This document shows, in pieces, positions 24,216 through 36,640 of a DNA stretch of 64,000 bases. The number at the start of each line of letters is the position of its first letter. Position 1 is the first letter of the stretch. Source of the DNA: Chinchilla lanigera (Eukaryota > Chordata > Mammalia > Rodentia > Chinchillidae); assembly GCF_000276665.1 (NCBI RefSeq), contig NW_004955477.1, forward strand, positions 612,381 through 676,380. The letters run 5' to 3'. Below the pieces are notes generated by a model that had not been told where the DNA came from, did no database searches, and worked only from the letters and a program-made list of their open reading frames with translations. The translations under genes and the position numbers were made by a program.

Positions 24216-26699
24216 CTGATATGCGAAGTGTCACGAAAATGGAAGGATTTGCTGTCCTGCAGCTGAACTGATCACATCGAGAAAAGAAAACATGTGGGTG
24301 TGCCTGGTGAGCCAGCAAGGTATCAGCCTGCAGGTGTCAATTATTTTGTGAGCTCATTTGGAGGGAGGGAAGGTGCCTCCAAGGAGGGCTGTGAGTGGTT
24401 GATTGTTGGATGATGTTTGCTGCCTAACTCTGCCTGGTCACTGTATTTGAGCCTGATCCCAGTGAAAAGCAGCTCCATGGATCTGAGGAAATCATTTTCC
24501 AAGAAACTCAGTCACATAAATACAAGCTGTGCTCATGCCCAGGTGGCATGGGCCACACAAAGGAACAGGAGCATTCACTTACCCCATTCCTGCATACAAC
24601 ACCATTTTGCTACAGCCTGGCAGACACTGGCATATTCTGGTGCCCTGCAGGTCACACCCCAAGACTTCTAGCAGACCTCATCCTTGGTCACTGTATAAAT
24701 GACAGTGGAGAAATACTATTCTACAGGCAACAGATATAGCCAAGTGGTATAAGCCCAAGTCACAAAGTTCTCCAGAAGATCTCCCAAAGAATTAATGGGA
24801 TACACAATGGCGGGGTACAGAGACCCTTGACATTTGGACTGACATGTGTGCCTTGGCACTCCCAGGCTTCTACAGGGCCTGCCTGTGAATGTCCATCAGC
24901 TACCTCTGAGACACATGATCCCTAGCAGACCCAATGATGGGAGAGAGAGTCACAGCACAAGTGTGGCCACGTCTCACCTTTGCAAAGCATGGCTTGTTCA
25001 TAATTCTCTAGGCAGAATGATTTCCAGTTCCAATCACTCTTCCTCTGTGTCACATATTGTGGGTCTATTTGGAGAGCCGCCAAATATGGTGACAAGGTGA
25101 GGTGCTACATGTGATCAGACATGCTCTTTCTGGTTCTGATCTGATCTTCCCTTTCTCAGATTTTCTTCCTGCTGCTGGCCCCACTCTGGATTGAGCTTGC
25201 TTGCTGCTGGCTCCACAATGCAGCGCTCTGCCTGCAGAGTGTCTGCGCTCACGGTGCTGTGCAGCATGCAGCAATGGCCAAATGCTGGCTAGGACTCCAG
25301 TGTAATGACTGAAAATGAAAGTTTGGGACTTAAAAGATACTTGTAATATATCTCTAAGTGCATGGCTCACTGGGCTGAATATCTCCAAAATCAGCTGAGT
25401 GAATGAGCCACAGGAAGCCCATGAAGGCTTTGTCCATTGTGGTGGCCTTAGAGGGGGTCAGTGGGTATAGAGAGCCCATCCCAGTCTTTGTCATGGCCCA
25501 GCAAGTTTATATTTGTCATCCCATGAAAAGTTATTGGAATTCTAGCGAGTTAATTCCAATCTACCACTTCCAGTGCAACCCACGGCTAGAATGAAGACAC
25601 TAAGGCATATTTGTAGTTATGGGGAGCCAAGGGGTCCTAAGTCCAGCCACGATGATGGCCATCTGGAACAAAGGCCTCCACCCAAGGCCGAACCCAGGTT
25701 TTATTCATTCATGAAGAAGGGAGTGGCTTGAGGATGAGTGACTGTGAGAACCGTGGGAAGTAGGTGAGTGCCATGAGCTGGGCCAGGTAGGAGGCCTGAA
25801 ACCACCTCTGCAAATGCAGAGAGAAGGATATGCAGGAAGAGTAATCTGCATAACATAATAGAGATAGTAGCTAATGTTTTGGGGTCCGTGCTTCAGCTCT
25901 CCTGTGTAATCTTTGAAGCCCCAGGAAGTCATAGCCTCTATCCCAAGGCTTGATCCCAGCTGACAGTGTTGGAGCATTGGCTCACACAACCCTGCTCTCC
26001 TCATTTTAGCTCACTCAAGGGAAGCAACAGGGAGTCTGGGGAAACACGCCTGCCATCTCCAAAGATTACCATCAGCATCTTTGCTAGACCGATATGCATG
26101 GCTTAAAGCCAGTTGAAGGGATAAGGAAAAGTCCTGGCCAGCTCTGTACATATCAACACATGGAAATAGGGTCAGGCTCAGCCAAAATGCAGGCACGTGC
26201 TCCTCTTTCAAGGAGAGTCACATAAGTGGTCCTCCACAAGTGGGAAGCTCTGGAAAAGCCCACCCAATACTCCTCTGGAGACAAGCTTTTCTTCCCTGAA
26301 GGAGCTGGAGATCTCCTCTGGATTCTCCTTTAGGGCACCTTTCTTTTCCTACCTTCTCCCCCTTGGCCTTATTTCCTAGCACCAGTATGGACTGCATCTT
26401 TCTGCCTGTGCCCCACCTCTTCTCTCTTTTCATGCTTAGCTCCTCTAGGCTTGGGTTAAAGATACCTTGGAAAGTTCCTTCTGGTCTCCCACTGCTTGGG
26501 AAAAGCTCTGAAAAGGATCTTAGCATCACTGCAAATTTTCCTCTAAATTCCTTTCTCAGGATGAGATTTGTTGAACCATTTCAGAATTTCAAAAGGTGTA
26601 GTAAGAAGGACAGGGAGGAAGGGGAGAGAAGGTACAGAAAACCAGAGAACTTCTTTGCTTAGGTAAGACTGTCTCCTGAGAGTCAGTCCTCCAAGTCCC
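24216..26699. other. Intergenic, nothing recognised
   Basis: No exon, RNA gene or clear repeat was identified over these 2.5 kb. Open frames of 60-107 residues occur on both strands but show no domain, splice context or conservation that I can see. Confidence 0.35.
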
Positions 26700-26826
26700 T
26701 ACAGTTTGTTTGTTTGTTTGAAACAGGGTCTCACTTTGTAGTTTAGGCTGGTTTTGAGTTTGCTGCAATTCTCTTGCCTCAGCCTCTTGAGTGTGGGATT
26801 ACAGACGGGAGCCACCACTCCCAGAC
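26700..26826 (-). mobile_element. B1-like SINE
   Basis: After a GTTT repeat, the plus strand reads GAAACAGGGTCTCACTTTGT, CTTGCCTCAGCCTCTTGAGT and GGATTACAGACGGGAGCCAC, the reverse of B1. Confidence 0.88.
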
Positions 26827-27689
26827 CCCTGAGCCTTTCACAGCTGCCAGAGACAATGCTTGTGTGTAGTGGGGATCAACCCCCAATCCATATCAGATGA
26901 CACTTCCATGAAATATAACCGAAAATGAGTAGAAAAACAAAAACTTACAGCACAAGCTCACTGATCACGCATTTGCACGTGGCTATGTCTAAATGCTATA
27001 ACTGTTCCGAAGTGCTGACTTTCCATTTTTACAAATATCCCATTGAGAACAGATAATAAATGTTTGGGCCCTGGTACCAGTCCTCAGAGCATACTTTGAG
27101 TACACACATAGATTAATGGACAGACTGCTTATTCACAGCTAAAATCCTGAAAGTGTTCTTTATTCTTTAGTACTGTATATGAATCTGTAGCCAGTGAATT
27201 TCTCAGCAGAAGAAAAGAAAGTTCTGATGATTTGCTATCCAGCCTGGTCTTGCTGTAGGGAGAAAGCAAGTTCTGTCCAACAAAGTGAGAGTCATCAAAG
27301 CCACCCTCTCTGTAGCAAGAGATAGAGGTGGCCTCATTAGGTCACCTAGGAGAAGGGAGGGAGCCACACTCATGTGGGAGGATGGTTGGTTTGGGGAGTA
27401 TGGGCGTGGCTCTGTCCCTCCACCAGTCCTAAAATAGAAGCTGGTCCTCATGAGTGGAATCTTTACCTGCATTTGAGCTCCAAGGCTCAGGATGAAGACT
27501 TGTACTTGATTTTAAGTGATGACTATGAATTTTTAAAATGGCTTTAGTAGTTAGGATGGTTTAAGTGTTACCTGTGTGTCAGGATCTCCAGGGATCATCT
27601 CCAGGGACCCTAGTAGGTTGTTGGATTTTTGGGAGGAGGGGCTAATAGTTTTTCTGGTATTAGTTATTTTTAAAGGCTCCTAGAGCCAG
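26827..27689. other. Intergenic, nothing recognised
   Basis: The stretch appears unique. A minus-strand open frame around 27203-27472 has no recognisable product. Confidence 0.35.
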
Positions 27690-27805
27690 GCCATGGCATT
27701 TTGTTTTGTTTTATTTTGGTTTGGTTTGGTTTTTGTTTGGTACCGGGAATCGAACCTCGTGCTTGCCAGTCAGACACTCTGCCACTGAGCTACATCCCCC
27801 ACTCT
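27690..27805 (-). mobile_element. ID SINE
   Basis: A T/G-rich run (TTTGGTTTGGTTTGG) precedes GGTACCGGGAATCGAACCTC and GCCACTGAGCTACATCCCC. The middle of the element has a small deletion. Confidence 0.88.
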
Positions 27806-29399
27806 CATGGCTTTTTTAGCACCAAAAGATTAAACTATTGCTGCTCATGGCCACAAAGATGCTGTTTCTGTGAACAACTCAGCCTAGGCTTCACTTGCGA
27901 CCTCCTCTCAATGTGCACACAAGCGTCACCTTGTCTGTGAGGCAAACCTGAGCCACACTCTCCCTCCTCTGCACCCTTAATCCCCTTTATTCAGTTGGAC
28001 TTTACCTTCAAGGTACCATAGTCACTAGTCATTTGTTTATTATACTTACTATTTATTATCTACCCCTCCAACCCAAACCCCAGATTAAACATAGAATTGG
28101 GCCCAACCCCCATAAATATATTGAGAAAAGTACACACCTCAATGAACCCAGAGGTCAAGATACTAAGTGAAGTCCTTTCCTTATGTGATCTGATGCTAGG
28201 ATGGAGCTGGTATCTCCTGTTGCATAATAATATCTGAGAAATCCATTGGCCAAAGATTTACCTACAAGGTGGGGAAGGTATGAGCATTGCTTGATGGCCT
28301 GTCCTGGATACAGATCTTTGCGATGGTCCCTCCCTCTCAGGACCTGCACCACAGCACCTGATGTGGACTCATCACCTACACTGGAGGCAGGACCCAGGGG
28401 AAGGAAGATATTAATGAGACTAAGTAGCAATGGGGGAGGGCAGGAGCAGAGCACACAGGGAGAGAGGAGGGAGCCTCTGCCAGCCAGGGAATAAAGACCT
28501 GGACCAAATCAAGGCCCCACCTGAGGACAGAGCTGAAGAGAAGTTATATGTGCTGGAGAATCTCTCAGAAAGTTGGCATTTGCTAATCCCATGGAACATG
28601 TCATGGAGACTGAGGCCAAAGGCATGTTGGATACCTCCTGGGACTCTGTCTATGAGTTTGGTAGGCCACAGTGACAGATTCCAGGTCTGTGGACTGCTCT
28701 GCCTCCCTCTTTCACTACATGGGCGTGGTGCTGGGACAGCCAGAACAGTTGACACCAGGGTGGCAGGAACTCTGTCTGTCACCCAGTGCTGACATCTGTA
28801 GCCAGGGCTGGTTAGGGCTACAGGGAGTGAGAAATGGACCACCATCTTCTGTGGAAGGGGGAAGAGGTGGGTGAAAAGGCCACTCTCACCAGTATCATGA
28901 GGACATCCCTGTACATGCTCCTCACCTGACTGCATATGAAGACTTTGTCCCCCAGGATTGAAGAGGAAATGGTTTCTCAGTCCTCAGTGTGTATAGGTCA
29001 GGGGTGGGGCAGTGTCTGTCAATATTAGGTTTTTTTCAGTACGTGAAAGGTGTTCTCTTAACCATTTCTACTCAGGATTCAACAGGCTTTGCTGAGTTTA
29101 AAGAGGAGAGAGAAGATTTGAGTTAGAGGCAGGATAAACTTTCATTAATTGTTTATCATCAGAAATGCTGATAAACACTGAGAAGGAAACATTTTTAAAC
29201 AGTTACAATTAATTTAGTTCCCTGGAGGTACATAAAATTATATATATATTTAAAAGTTCTTTTTGTGATATGTTTCTCTCTTGAGGTTCTGCATTCTATT
29301 CTTTGAACGTGTGATTTTAAAGTTCTGCCTAATAAATCCTTTCTGTGCTTCTTTAAAAAATAAAAATGAAAAAAAAAATCCTTTTTACACATTTGTCTT
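27806..29399. other. Intergenic, nothing recognised
   Basis: I see no named repeat or exon here. Overlapping long frames on both strands at 28420-28935 look like chance openness in GC-balanced sequence. Confidence 0.35.
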
Positions 29400-29775
29400 A
29401 GTCCATTCTCTATTGCTATAACAGAACACCCAAGACTGGGTAATATATAAAAAGAAAAGGTGTTTTTTCATTCACAGCTCAGGAGGCTGTAGAGGCACCA
29501 ACATCTTCTCAGCTTTTGGTGCTCTCTGTATTACAGAAATGTTGAAGGGGAAGTGGACACCTGCAGGGAGAGGGGCACAGTAGCTGACTCACTATGATAA
29601 CCCACTTTGGCAAGGATAATCCCATCCCCAAGAACAAAATTAATGCACTGATGAGGGGAAATCCCTCATGACCCTAAGTGCCTCTTAAAGGCCCTACCAC
29701 TGCTTAACGCCATTACTTCAGGAACTAAGCCTCAACATGGGTTTTGGTGAGGAAAAGCCATATTTAAATAATAGC
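29400..29775 (-). mobile_element. MaLR/MST-type LTR
   Basis: TTAGTCCATTCTCTATTGCT, ATAACAGAACACCCAAGACT, GGTAATATATAAAAAGAAAA and ACAGCTCAGGAGGCTG follow the reverse of a MaLR-type LTR. It is a solo non-coding copy. Confidence 0.7.
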
Positions 29776-31139
29776 AATATCTCACATTTACAAAAAAATT
29801 ATCAGTAAATTCCTACATGTGGTGAGATGTAGGAGTTAATGACTGTGCTAGGATTCCATGTATGGTTCCAGTTTGCTATTCAGGCTCTAAGGAAAAGTAT
29901 GTGGTGATTCCTTTCTTTCTACCTTCCGTGAATGCCAGGGAGTGGGCAAGCACAGACTCTGAGCGTAGCAAGTCTTTCTTCTATTGTCCTCTCTTCTGAC
30001 TCCTTCCCTTCAGGGTCTGTACCCTGAGCAGAGCAGCTGTACAGGACAGCTTCCAGCTGGAGATCAGGTTGAAGATCATGCCGGATGGTTCACAGCTGCA
30101 GTGTGTAGGCTGTGAAGAGCAGGGGATTGTGAGAAGCAAGAAGGATTTGAAGGTGAAAAGAGAGGGGAGGGGAAACTATACAGTGAACGTGATCTTCAGG
30201 AACGGTAATGCAGTAAAACCCAATGATGGTAAAGCAGAGCAGGTATGGGCACTTTGGGTGGAACATAAACCCACAAACTCTCTAGAAAATCCAAAGCCTT
30301 CAAAATTTGTTTACCCTTTGTCAGGTATTCTACAATGTGCAATTTCTTACCAGAACAAAGCCCACAAAGGTATATAAATATGATTTTGGCATATTACTTA
30401 TTAGGAAAATTTTGTAAATAACCAAATTTTCCATTATTAAAGGACTAATCAAGTTACAGGTCATCCATTCAACTGAACTTGGTAAGGTGGATCTTTATTT
30501 ATTGACATGCAAAAAAATGCACAGCTCACAATGAATTTTTTTAAAAGGGCATAAAACTACCATATGACTCCATGTACATATTTAGGTATAGCTCAATACT
30601 CAAGATAGTGTGTTTTATAAAAGAGATATAAGAAGAAGTTGTAAGGTAGAGAGTAGAAGGCAAACTGGTTAGAGCCTCTGGATTCAAGGAATAACGTGAG
30701 AGTGAGTTCCCTGGATTTCTTTTTACCTCTTATGTTCCAGAATACATGCTGGGAAAGCTGGCTATCTGGAAACACCAGTGGGTGCAGACAAAGACAGCTC
30801 CAAGAAAATCCTGTTCTCTCTAATTAAAGGATCATGTAAAGAGCAGCCAAACACTACACCTCTTAGATAGCAGCCACTCTACTCCAGCCAAACACCTCAG
30901 GAAAATTGTGGCCCTGCCTCCACTCAAGCCAGAAAAGCTGAGTAGACAGAATAGACTTTCACCCCTGCCAGGCTGTAATGAGATGCTCTAATTCTACACT
31001 CCCTCGCCCATCCCACTCACTGGGATGTTGTCAGAGCAGGCCAAGTGGGAAGATAAGGCTTGCAGTAACAAGTCCCTCACCTCACTGCACAGTGTTACTG
31101 GACAATATTCTGAAAGCCTAGACTTCCACTGCAATCCAG
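29776..31139. other. Intergenic, unassigned
   Basis: No clear family was recognised. A plus-strand open frame at 30069-30377 (102 codons) has mixed charged composition but no domain I know, no Kozak context worth noting and no splice partners. Confidence 0.35.
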
Positions 31140-32470
31140 AGATTATGATGTATCTCTCCCACTCCTAACCAGAGAGATGTTACAGGAGGGCTAGTAGAAA
31201 GCTAGGACTTTTACTACTGATCAACATCAGCGGAGGCAACACAAGCAGCTGGAACTTCCACATCTGCCCAGCTATAGTAAGGAGCCCCAGCCTTCCCTGG
31301 CAATGGAGACTAAGTAGAGAACCCAGAAGTCCACTTTCCCTCTCAATAACAAGATAGTGTTTAGCTACCTGCCAGAGTGGTGTTACAGAACTGCTAAAAC
31401 AAGTCAAATAAGATCTAGAGTCCTTCAATATTATTTCCAAACACCCAGATTTCAGTTTTAAAAAATCACTCATCATACCAACAAGCAAAAAGGTCTCCAC
31501 TTGAATGAAGAAAGACAATCCAGACACTAAGATGACACAGATGACACGACTGTCACTAAGATGACACAGATTTAGAATTACTCGACAAAGATTTTAAAAG
31601 GGCTGTCATTAAAAATGCTGTAATAAACAATTGCAAACATATCTGCATTTATTTCATTGAAATAGTTGAAAAAATTCTCAACACACAAATATAAATCTGA
31701 TTCAAAGGAGAATCAGGATGTGAGGGCTATCTGGCTGTGACATCTGTCACCCCATTGATCGCCAGGGTTGATTTGGCCGATCTGGCTGGCTAGGCGGGTG
31801 TCCCCTTCCTCCCTCAATGCTCCATGTGCGTCCCTCCCAAAGCTGCACGCTCGGTCGAAGAGGAAGACCACCCCTGATAGAGGAGGACCCTTCCTCAGTC
31901 AAGGGTATAGGAGTAGCTGCGCTTCCCTGCTAGAACCTCCAAACGAGCTCTCAGAGGAGAACAAAATGGCAATTTTATAGCTGAAAAATATAGTAATAAA
32001 AAATGTAAAACTCAATGGATGGAAAAGATCAATGAATCGTGACAATGAAGACAGAAACATAAAAGCTACCAAGTCTGAACAAAAGAGAGAAAATACATTG
32101 AAGAATAAAAAGAACAGAGACTAAAGGACTCACAGGATTATAAGAATTGTGTCATAGAGGCCCAGGAGGATAAAAGAAAGAAAATGAGTTGAAAGGACAT
32201 TCAAATAAATAATGATAGAAAGTGTCCCTTATTTGGCAAAATAAATCTACACATTCAAGAAGTTAAGTGAACCCCAGGTGCATCAATTCAGAGTGATCCA
32301 TGCCCAGAATCATCTTAAGCAATTTCTGAAAACTAAAGACAAAAATGTAAAACAAAATATCTTCAAAAATCCAGAGAGAAAGGATGGATTACCCATAGGG
32401 AAAACAAAAGCAAAAACACGAATGCAATACGTGCAAAATGGCATAGTCACTCTTGAAAATAATTTTTCAG
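31140..32470 (+). mobile_element. Old L1 5'-region-like sequence hosting a 7SK copy
   Basis: A-rich purine-biased sequence with strings such as AAGGAGAATCA, ACAAAATGGCAATTTTATAG and CTTGAATGAAGAAAGACAAT resembles the 5' region of an ancient L1/HAL1. A 7SK pseudogene interrupts it at 31716-31953. The family call is tentative. Confidence 0.4.
31716..31953 (+). pseudogene. Rn7sk-ps: Truncated 7SK snRNA pseudogene
   Basis: The first 238 bases match the 5' part of 7SK small nuclear RNA (about 331 nt in full), the scaffold that holds P-TEFb inactive with HEXIM1. It begins GGATGTGAGGGCTATCTGGC and includes GACATCTGTCACCCCATTGA, TGGCTGGCTAGGCGGGTGTC, GCTCCATGTGCGTCCCTCCC and TGCTAGAACCTCCAAACGAG. 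The match stops at CTCTCA, so the 3' stem and oligo-T terminator are missing. There are a handful of substitutions, for example in the GATC-region helix. Flanks AGGAGAA before and after may be a short target duplication. I saw no proximal sequence element or TATA box upstream. It is a retroposed, non-functional copy. The symbol is descriptive only. Confidence 0.93.
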
Positions 32471-32489
32471 TTTCTTAAAAAAATCTATA

Positions 32490-33150
32490 TTTACCATGGG
32501 TCCCAGAAATTTCATTCATGGGCATTTATAACAAAGAAATGAAAGCTGTATCTGCACAAAAATACCTGATTGTTCATAATATCACAATTTGTAATAGCCC
32601 CAAATTGGAAACAAATATCCCTCAAAAAGTCGGTGATTAAGCACACTGGTCTATATCAATAGTACAGAAATATTACTTAGCAACAAAAAGGAATAAACTG
32701 TTAATATATGTAATAACTTGCATGGATCTCAAGATCAACCTTAAAAGTTCACATATCATATATTGCAATTCCATGTTTTAACCTTCAAAATGTCAAAATT
32801 ATAGATGTGTAAAACAAATGATTGGTTTCCAGGTTTAAGGATGTTGGTGGGGGAGAAGGGTGGTGTGAGGAAAAATGAGTAGCTCAAGAGAGATCTTTGT
32901 AATAAGATTCTTTGTATCTTGTTTGATGTAGTAGTTATATATGGAGGGACAAAATCACACAACGCTGCACACACATTGTATCAATGTTACCTATCTGTAT
33001 CAATGTCACCTTTCTGGATTTCGTATTGTATTACAATTGCAACAATGTAACCATTAAGGGAAAACACGGTGAAAAGTATGGAGGGGCCTCTTTGTACTAC
33101 TTTTGAGACTTCCTGTATACTTTAGTTATTTCAAAACTTTAAAAAAGTTT
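32490..33150 (+). mobile_element. L1 3'-end fragment
   Basis: The order TTCATAATATCACAATTTGT, AATAGCCCCAAATTGGAAAC, ATATTACTTAGCAACAAAAA and GCATGGATCTCAAGATC follows the L1 3' region in plus orientation. Confidence 0.75.
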
Positions 33151-33959
33151 TTTGAAAAAGAAGTACGTACCACGTGAGATAATTTTAGAGTCACTTAGCT
33201 TTATGGTTAAATGTATCTGTGTGGAAAGATCTGGAATGAGGTTTGGCATTTTTTGAGTGATTATTTTTGAAAGGTGGCATTTGGGAGTGATTTTCACTTT
33301 CTCCTTCATAGTCTATGTACTGTTTGAGTTATTTTTAATTTACAAACTAAAGTAGATACACACTGTGAAGATGGAGGGAAAATAGAAAAAAGAAAAACAT
33401 CCATTTTTGCCTTAGACTTGGGTGAGGCTGGTGGCAGGAGGTATGGTAACTTGTGTGACTATGAGGCCTAGGAATTTAGTCCTGGGAAGGATGCTCAGCA
33501 CCTTCCTTATGATAACAGCCACCTGGAGGGGCCCAGTACAGCACCGGTTGACTTCCTAATCATCAAACAGAGGCCCAGAACATTAACCTCATCCCCTTAG
33601 TCTTCTTCACCACTGAACTCAATTAACTTCAAAGTCCCACTTCAGCCAGCAATTTTTAAGTCTGGTTTTAAGCCCAAATAGAAAACAGATGATAGAGATT
33701 TCACTTTTTTTTTTTCCAAACTGGAAGGTATTGATTATTCCAACTAGTACCAACTATTATAATGCAATCGTAATTTTTTGAGCCCCAATGTGCTAAGCAA
33801 TGATATCACCAACTCTTCATGCTCTGTGAAAGAATCCTCTTCATGCAAGTAAATTAGATAAACACACAGAGATTCTATGACATTATTGTTTGATTTGATG
33901 AGCAAAGGTCTACTCTGATTTTCCCACTGGAGAATTTGTACATGCCATATTGACATTAA
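33151..33959. other. Intergenic, nothing recognised
   Basis: AT-rich unique-looking sequence. No gene or named repeat was identified. Confidence 0.35.
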
Positions 33960-33974
33960 AATGAATTGCGGAGT

Positions 33975-34036
33975 GGGATGTGTTTGTGTGCATGTGTGTA
34001 CGTGTGCATGTGCATGTGTGTGTGTATGTGTGTGCA
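33975..34036. repeat. (TG)n-rich simple repeat
   Basis: Imperfect GTGTGTGT/GCATGTG units form a variable-looking dinucleotide tract. Confidence 0.9.
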
Positions 34037-34089
34037 TTTCAGTGAGTGGGTATTTTTGTTAAGTTCAGCACACTGTTGTGTCTGCTTAG

Positions 34090-34245
34090 ACCCTCTGGGT
34101 TGGCATGGCAGGATATGCAAGTCTTGAGTCCCAGCTCTCTCACTTCCTAGCTACATGAGCTTCATCTTTCTCATCTGTAAAATGGGACACATACTGGCAA
34201 GGTTGAGCAAGCTGTAAGAGAGGTGACATTTGTAAAGCAGGCTCT
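34090..34245 (+). mobile_element. MIR SINE
   Basis: GAGTCCCAGCTCTCTCACTT, CCTAGCTACATGAGC and TTTCTCATCTGTAAAATGGG follow the MIR core very clearly. Confidence 0.88.
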
Positions 34246-34982
34246 CACCCTGGGTCTCAAATAGGATCTGGTCCACAAGATAGCTGGGGTGTTTCTCCTG
34301 CCTGTTTGTGTGTCCACCAGCGAAGAGGAGATGACGGGTCCATAGTGGCTTCACCACCTAAAGAAGTGGTAAAAATCTAGGTACAAAGATGCAAAAGTGT
34401 CTGGGGGAGAGAATCGGGCAACTGGGCAGGTGGATGGATGGCAGACTTGACTGACCTTTGCAAAGGGTTGATGGGAATCTTGAACTGAACTGGAAGCTCA
34501 ACTTTCTCCAGAGAGTCCATAGGAAAGCATGGGAGTAATAGGGTGCTGGGCTGTCACTCTCAGCCCCTGGGAGAGCTTTCCAGTGGAGAAGGTCTCTGAA
34601 AACTTATAAAGGATGGAAATTTATTTGGTCTCCACTTTTAGGGGACATTCAGGATCCTGGTGTTGGCATCAGTTCAGCATCTGGTGAGGGCCTTCATCAG
34701 CTCAGGTAGGTCTTCTACTTCTTAGAAAGCCACTATCCCCACCTAATAGCCTTATCCAATCCCAGTGACCTCCCACAGACTCCACCTGCACATATCAGCA
34801 ACTTATGAAACCGGGGATTCATGAGTTTCAGAGGAAATTCAAACTATGGCAAGGGACTCTTACCTGTGTAAGGGCGGAAAGGGGGGCTGGCTCTGCTTAG
34901 ATGCCACCCAGGATGGTTTTGAGAAAGAAGCTAGCACTTGTGAGTGGCTCCTCACTTGAGGGGTCTTTGCAACTATGTGCGT

Positions 34983-35170
34983 GTATGTGTGCGTGCGTGC
35001 ATGTTCCTGGGGATTGAACTCAGGGCCTTTGCACTTAACTACATTCTGAGCCATTCTTTTTATTTTTAGACAAAGTCTTGCTAAATTCCCCACGCAAGGC
35101 TCTAACTTGCAATCCTCCTACGTTAGCCTCCCAGAGTGCCGGAGTTGCAGGCAGGTACCACCACGCCTGG
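34983..35170 (-). mobile_element. B4-like composite SINE (ID + B1)
   Basis: On the plus strand an ID-like part (CCTGGGGATTGAACTCAGGG) runs into a reversed B1-like part (AGACAAAGTCTTGCTAAATT ... CACCACGCCTGG). This is the layout of the rodent B4 family. Open frames through it are shadows. Confidence 0.65.
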
Positions 35171-35539
35171 GGTCTTGGTTCCTTGCCCTGAGGGTGGTGG
35201 TGTGACTGCCAGAACTGTCTGCTGACCACAGGCTCATAACTAGCAGGCCCAGAGCATGTCTCATTTTCAGATTCCTACTTCCTGGTATTCTAACCTGCTT
35301 CTCTGCTTGCTGATGTCAGTTGTATCCTCTCTCAGAGGGCAAAGGACGCCTCTTCTCCCACTGAGGGAAGTTGGTGGCTGCCAAAGGTGCAGCTCCACTC
35401 CCAACGGGAGAATAGTGGGCCGAGCTTCCAGGCACTTCCTTTAGTCCCCAGAGCCCCAGTACATCTGCCTTTGTTACACACATAGGCCCAGATCCATTTC
35501 AAAGGAGCCAAAAGATCCTTGTTAAGAACTTTGTTACCT

Positions 35540-35925
35540 TGTATCTTAGTCAGTTTTCTCATTACTGGGACAAAATATCAAACATCCACAGCTTATAGGA
35601 GGAGAAATTTATTTTGGCTCACAGTTCAGTCTACAGTTGAATGGCTCCAAGGCAGAAACAGCATGGTGGGAGGTCCTGGACAGAGGACAGCTGTGCATCC
35701 CATGGCAGCCAAGATGCAAATACCAAAAGGAGGAGCCAGGGAGGGAGATGCACTCTTCCAGGTCACAACCCCAGTGATCCACCTCTTTCTGATCAGTCCC
35801 TGCCACCTAACAGCACATTCAGCTATGAAAGTATCAGCAATCCCACGATTCGGTCACCTTCTAAAAGTCCCACTTCTAAATACACGAGGCTTTGGGGAAC
35901 ATTTTAGAGCCAAACCATAATGCCC
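35540..35925 (-). mobile_element. MaLR-type LTR
   Basis: CTTAGTCAGTTTTCTCATTA, GGACAAAATATCAAACATCC, GAGAAATTTATTTTGGCTCA and CAGTTCAGTCTACAG follow the reverse of a MaLR-type LTR. It is solo and non-coding. Confidence 0.65.
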
Positions 35926-36139
35926 TGGTTACCTAGCAGGGCCATCAGTCTGCCACTGAGGGAGGGCCTTTGAGGTAACCAGGGCTTTACTCAACCACAA
36001 AGGCCAGGTGGAAGAAGATCAGCCGCTGGGCCACAGGGTCATGTACTGCCAGATCCATCTCATGTACAGCCTCTGGGCCACTACAGTCATGTACTGCCAG
36101 ATCTGTCCTGTCACTCCTTTGGTGATTCACTGTCTCCTC

Positions 36140-36335
36140 TCATTGTTCATTCACTCAGGCACCCATTTGCTTCTTGATTTATTCAGCTATCGGTTTGGTT
36201 ATACATTCATTGATTCATTCTTGTGCTCAGATATTCATTTGCCCATGAAACCACTCATCCATCATCCATCCTTCCACCCACTCTTACTCTCCTACCTACC
36301 TACCCACCCACCTACCTATCCATCTAACTTTTCAT
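36140..36335. repeat. Compound tetranucleotide repeat
   Basis: An ATTC-rich stretch (TTCATTGATTCATTC) is followed by CATCCATC and CTACCTACCTACCCACC units. The tract is likely polymorphic. Confidence 0.85.
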
Positions 36336-36444
36336 TTGGTTAGTCAGTAATTGAAGTATCCAGATAATCAACAGATACATATGTACTACAGTGTCCAAAG
36401 CTATATCTTTGGACAAAGCAGAGAAAAGGGAGGGGCACTAACAT

Positions 36445-36640
36445 CCCATTGCCAGGTCCTTATGTGCCAACTGCGGTGTTAATCTCTTAACATAGTTGAC
36501 CTTCACTTTGATAACAGGTGTTACGAACCCCACCTACAGAAGAGGAAAGTAAGCCAGAGAGGCTTAATGACCTGTCTAGGGACAGCCAACCAGTAGGAGT
36601 CAAAACCAGGGCTCCACCCTAGGTCTTCTTAGCACTTCAG
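36445..36640 (-). mobile_element. MIR SINE
   Basis: CTTATGTGCCAACTGCGGTG, AGAAGAGGAAAGTAAGCCAG and AGAGGCTTAATGACCTGTCT follow the reversed MIR consensus. Confidence 0.82.

Noticed and set aside
28420..28935. 171-residue minus-strand frame with an overlapping plus-strand frame
   Set aside because: Both strands are open over the same bases, which points to low stop density rather than coding. No homology recognised.
30069..30377. 102-residue plus-strand frame as a possible gene or ERV piece
   Set aside because: No known domain or retroviral motif could be recognised, and there are no neighbouring exons.
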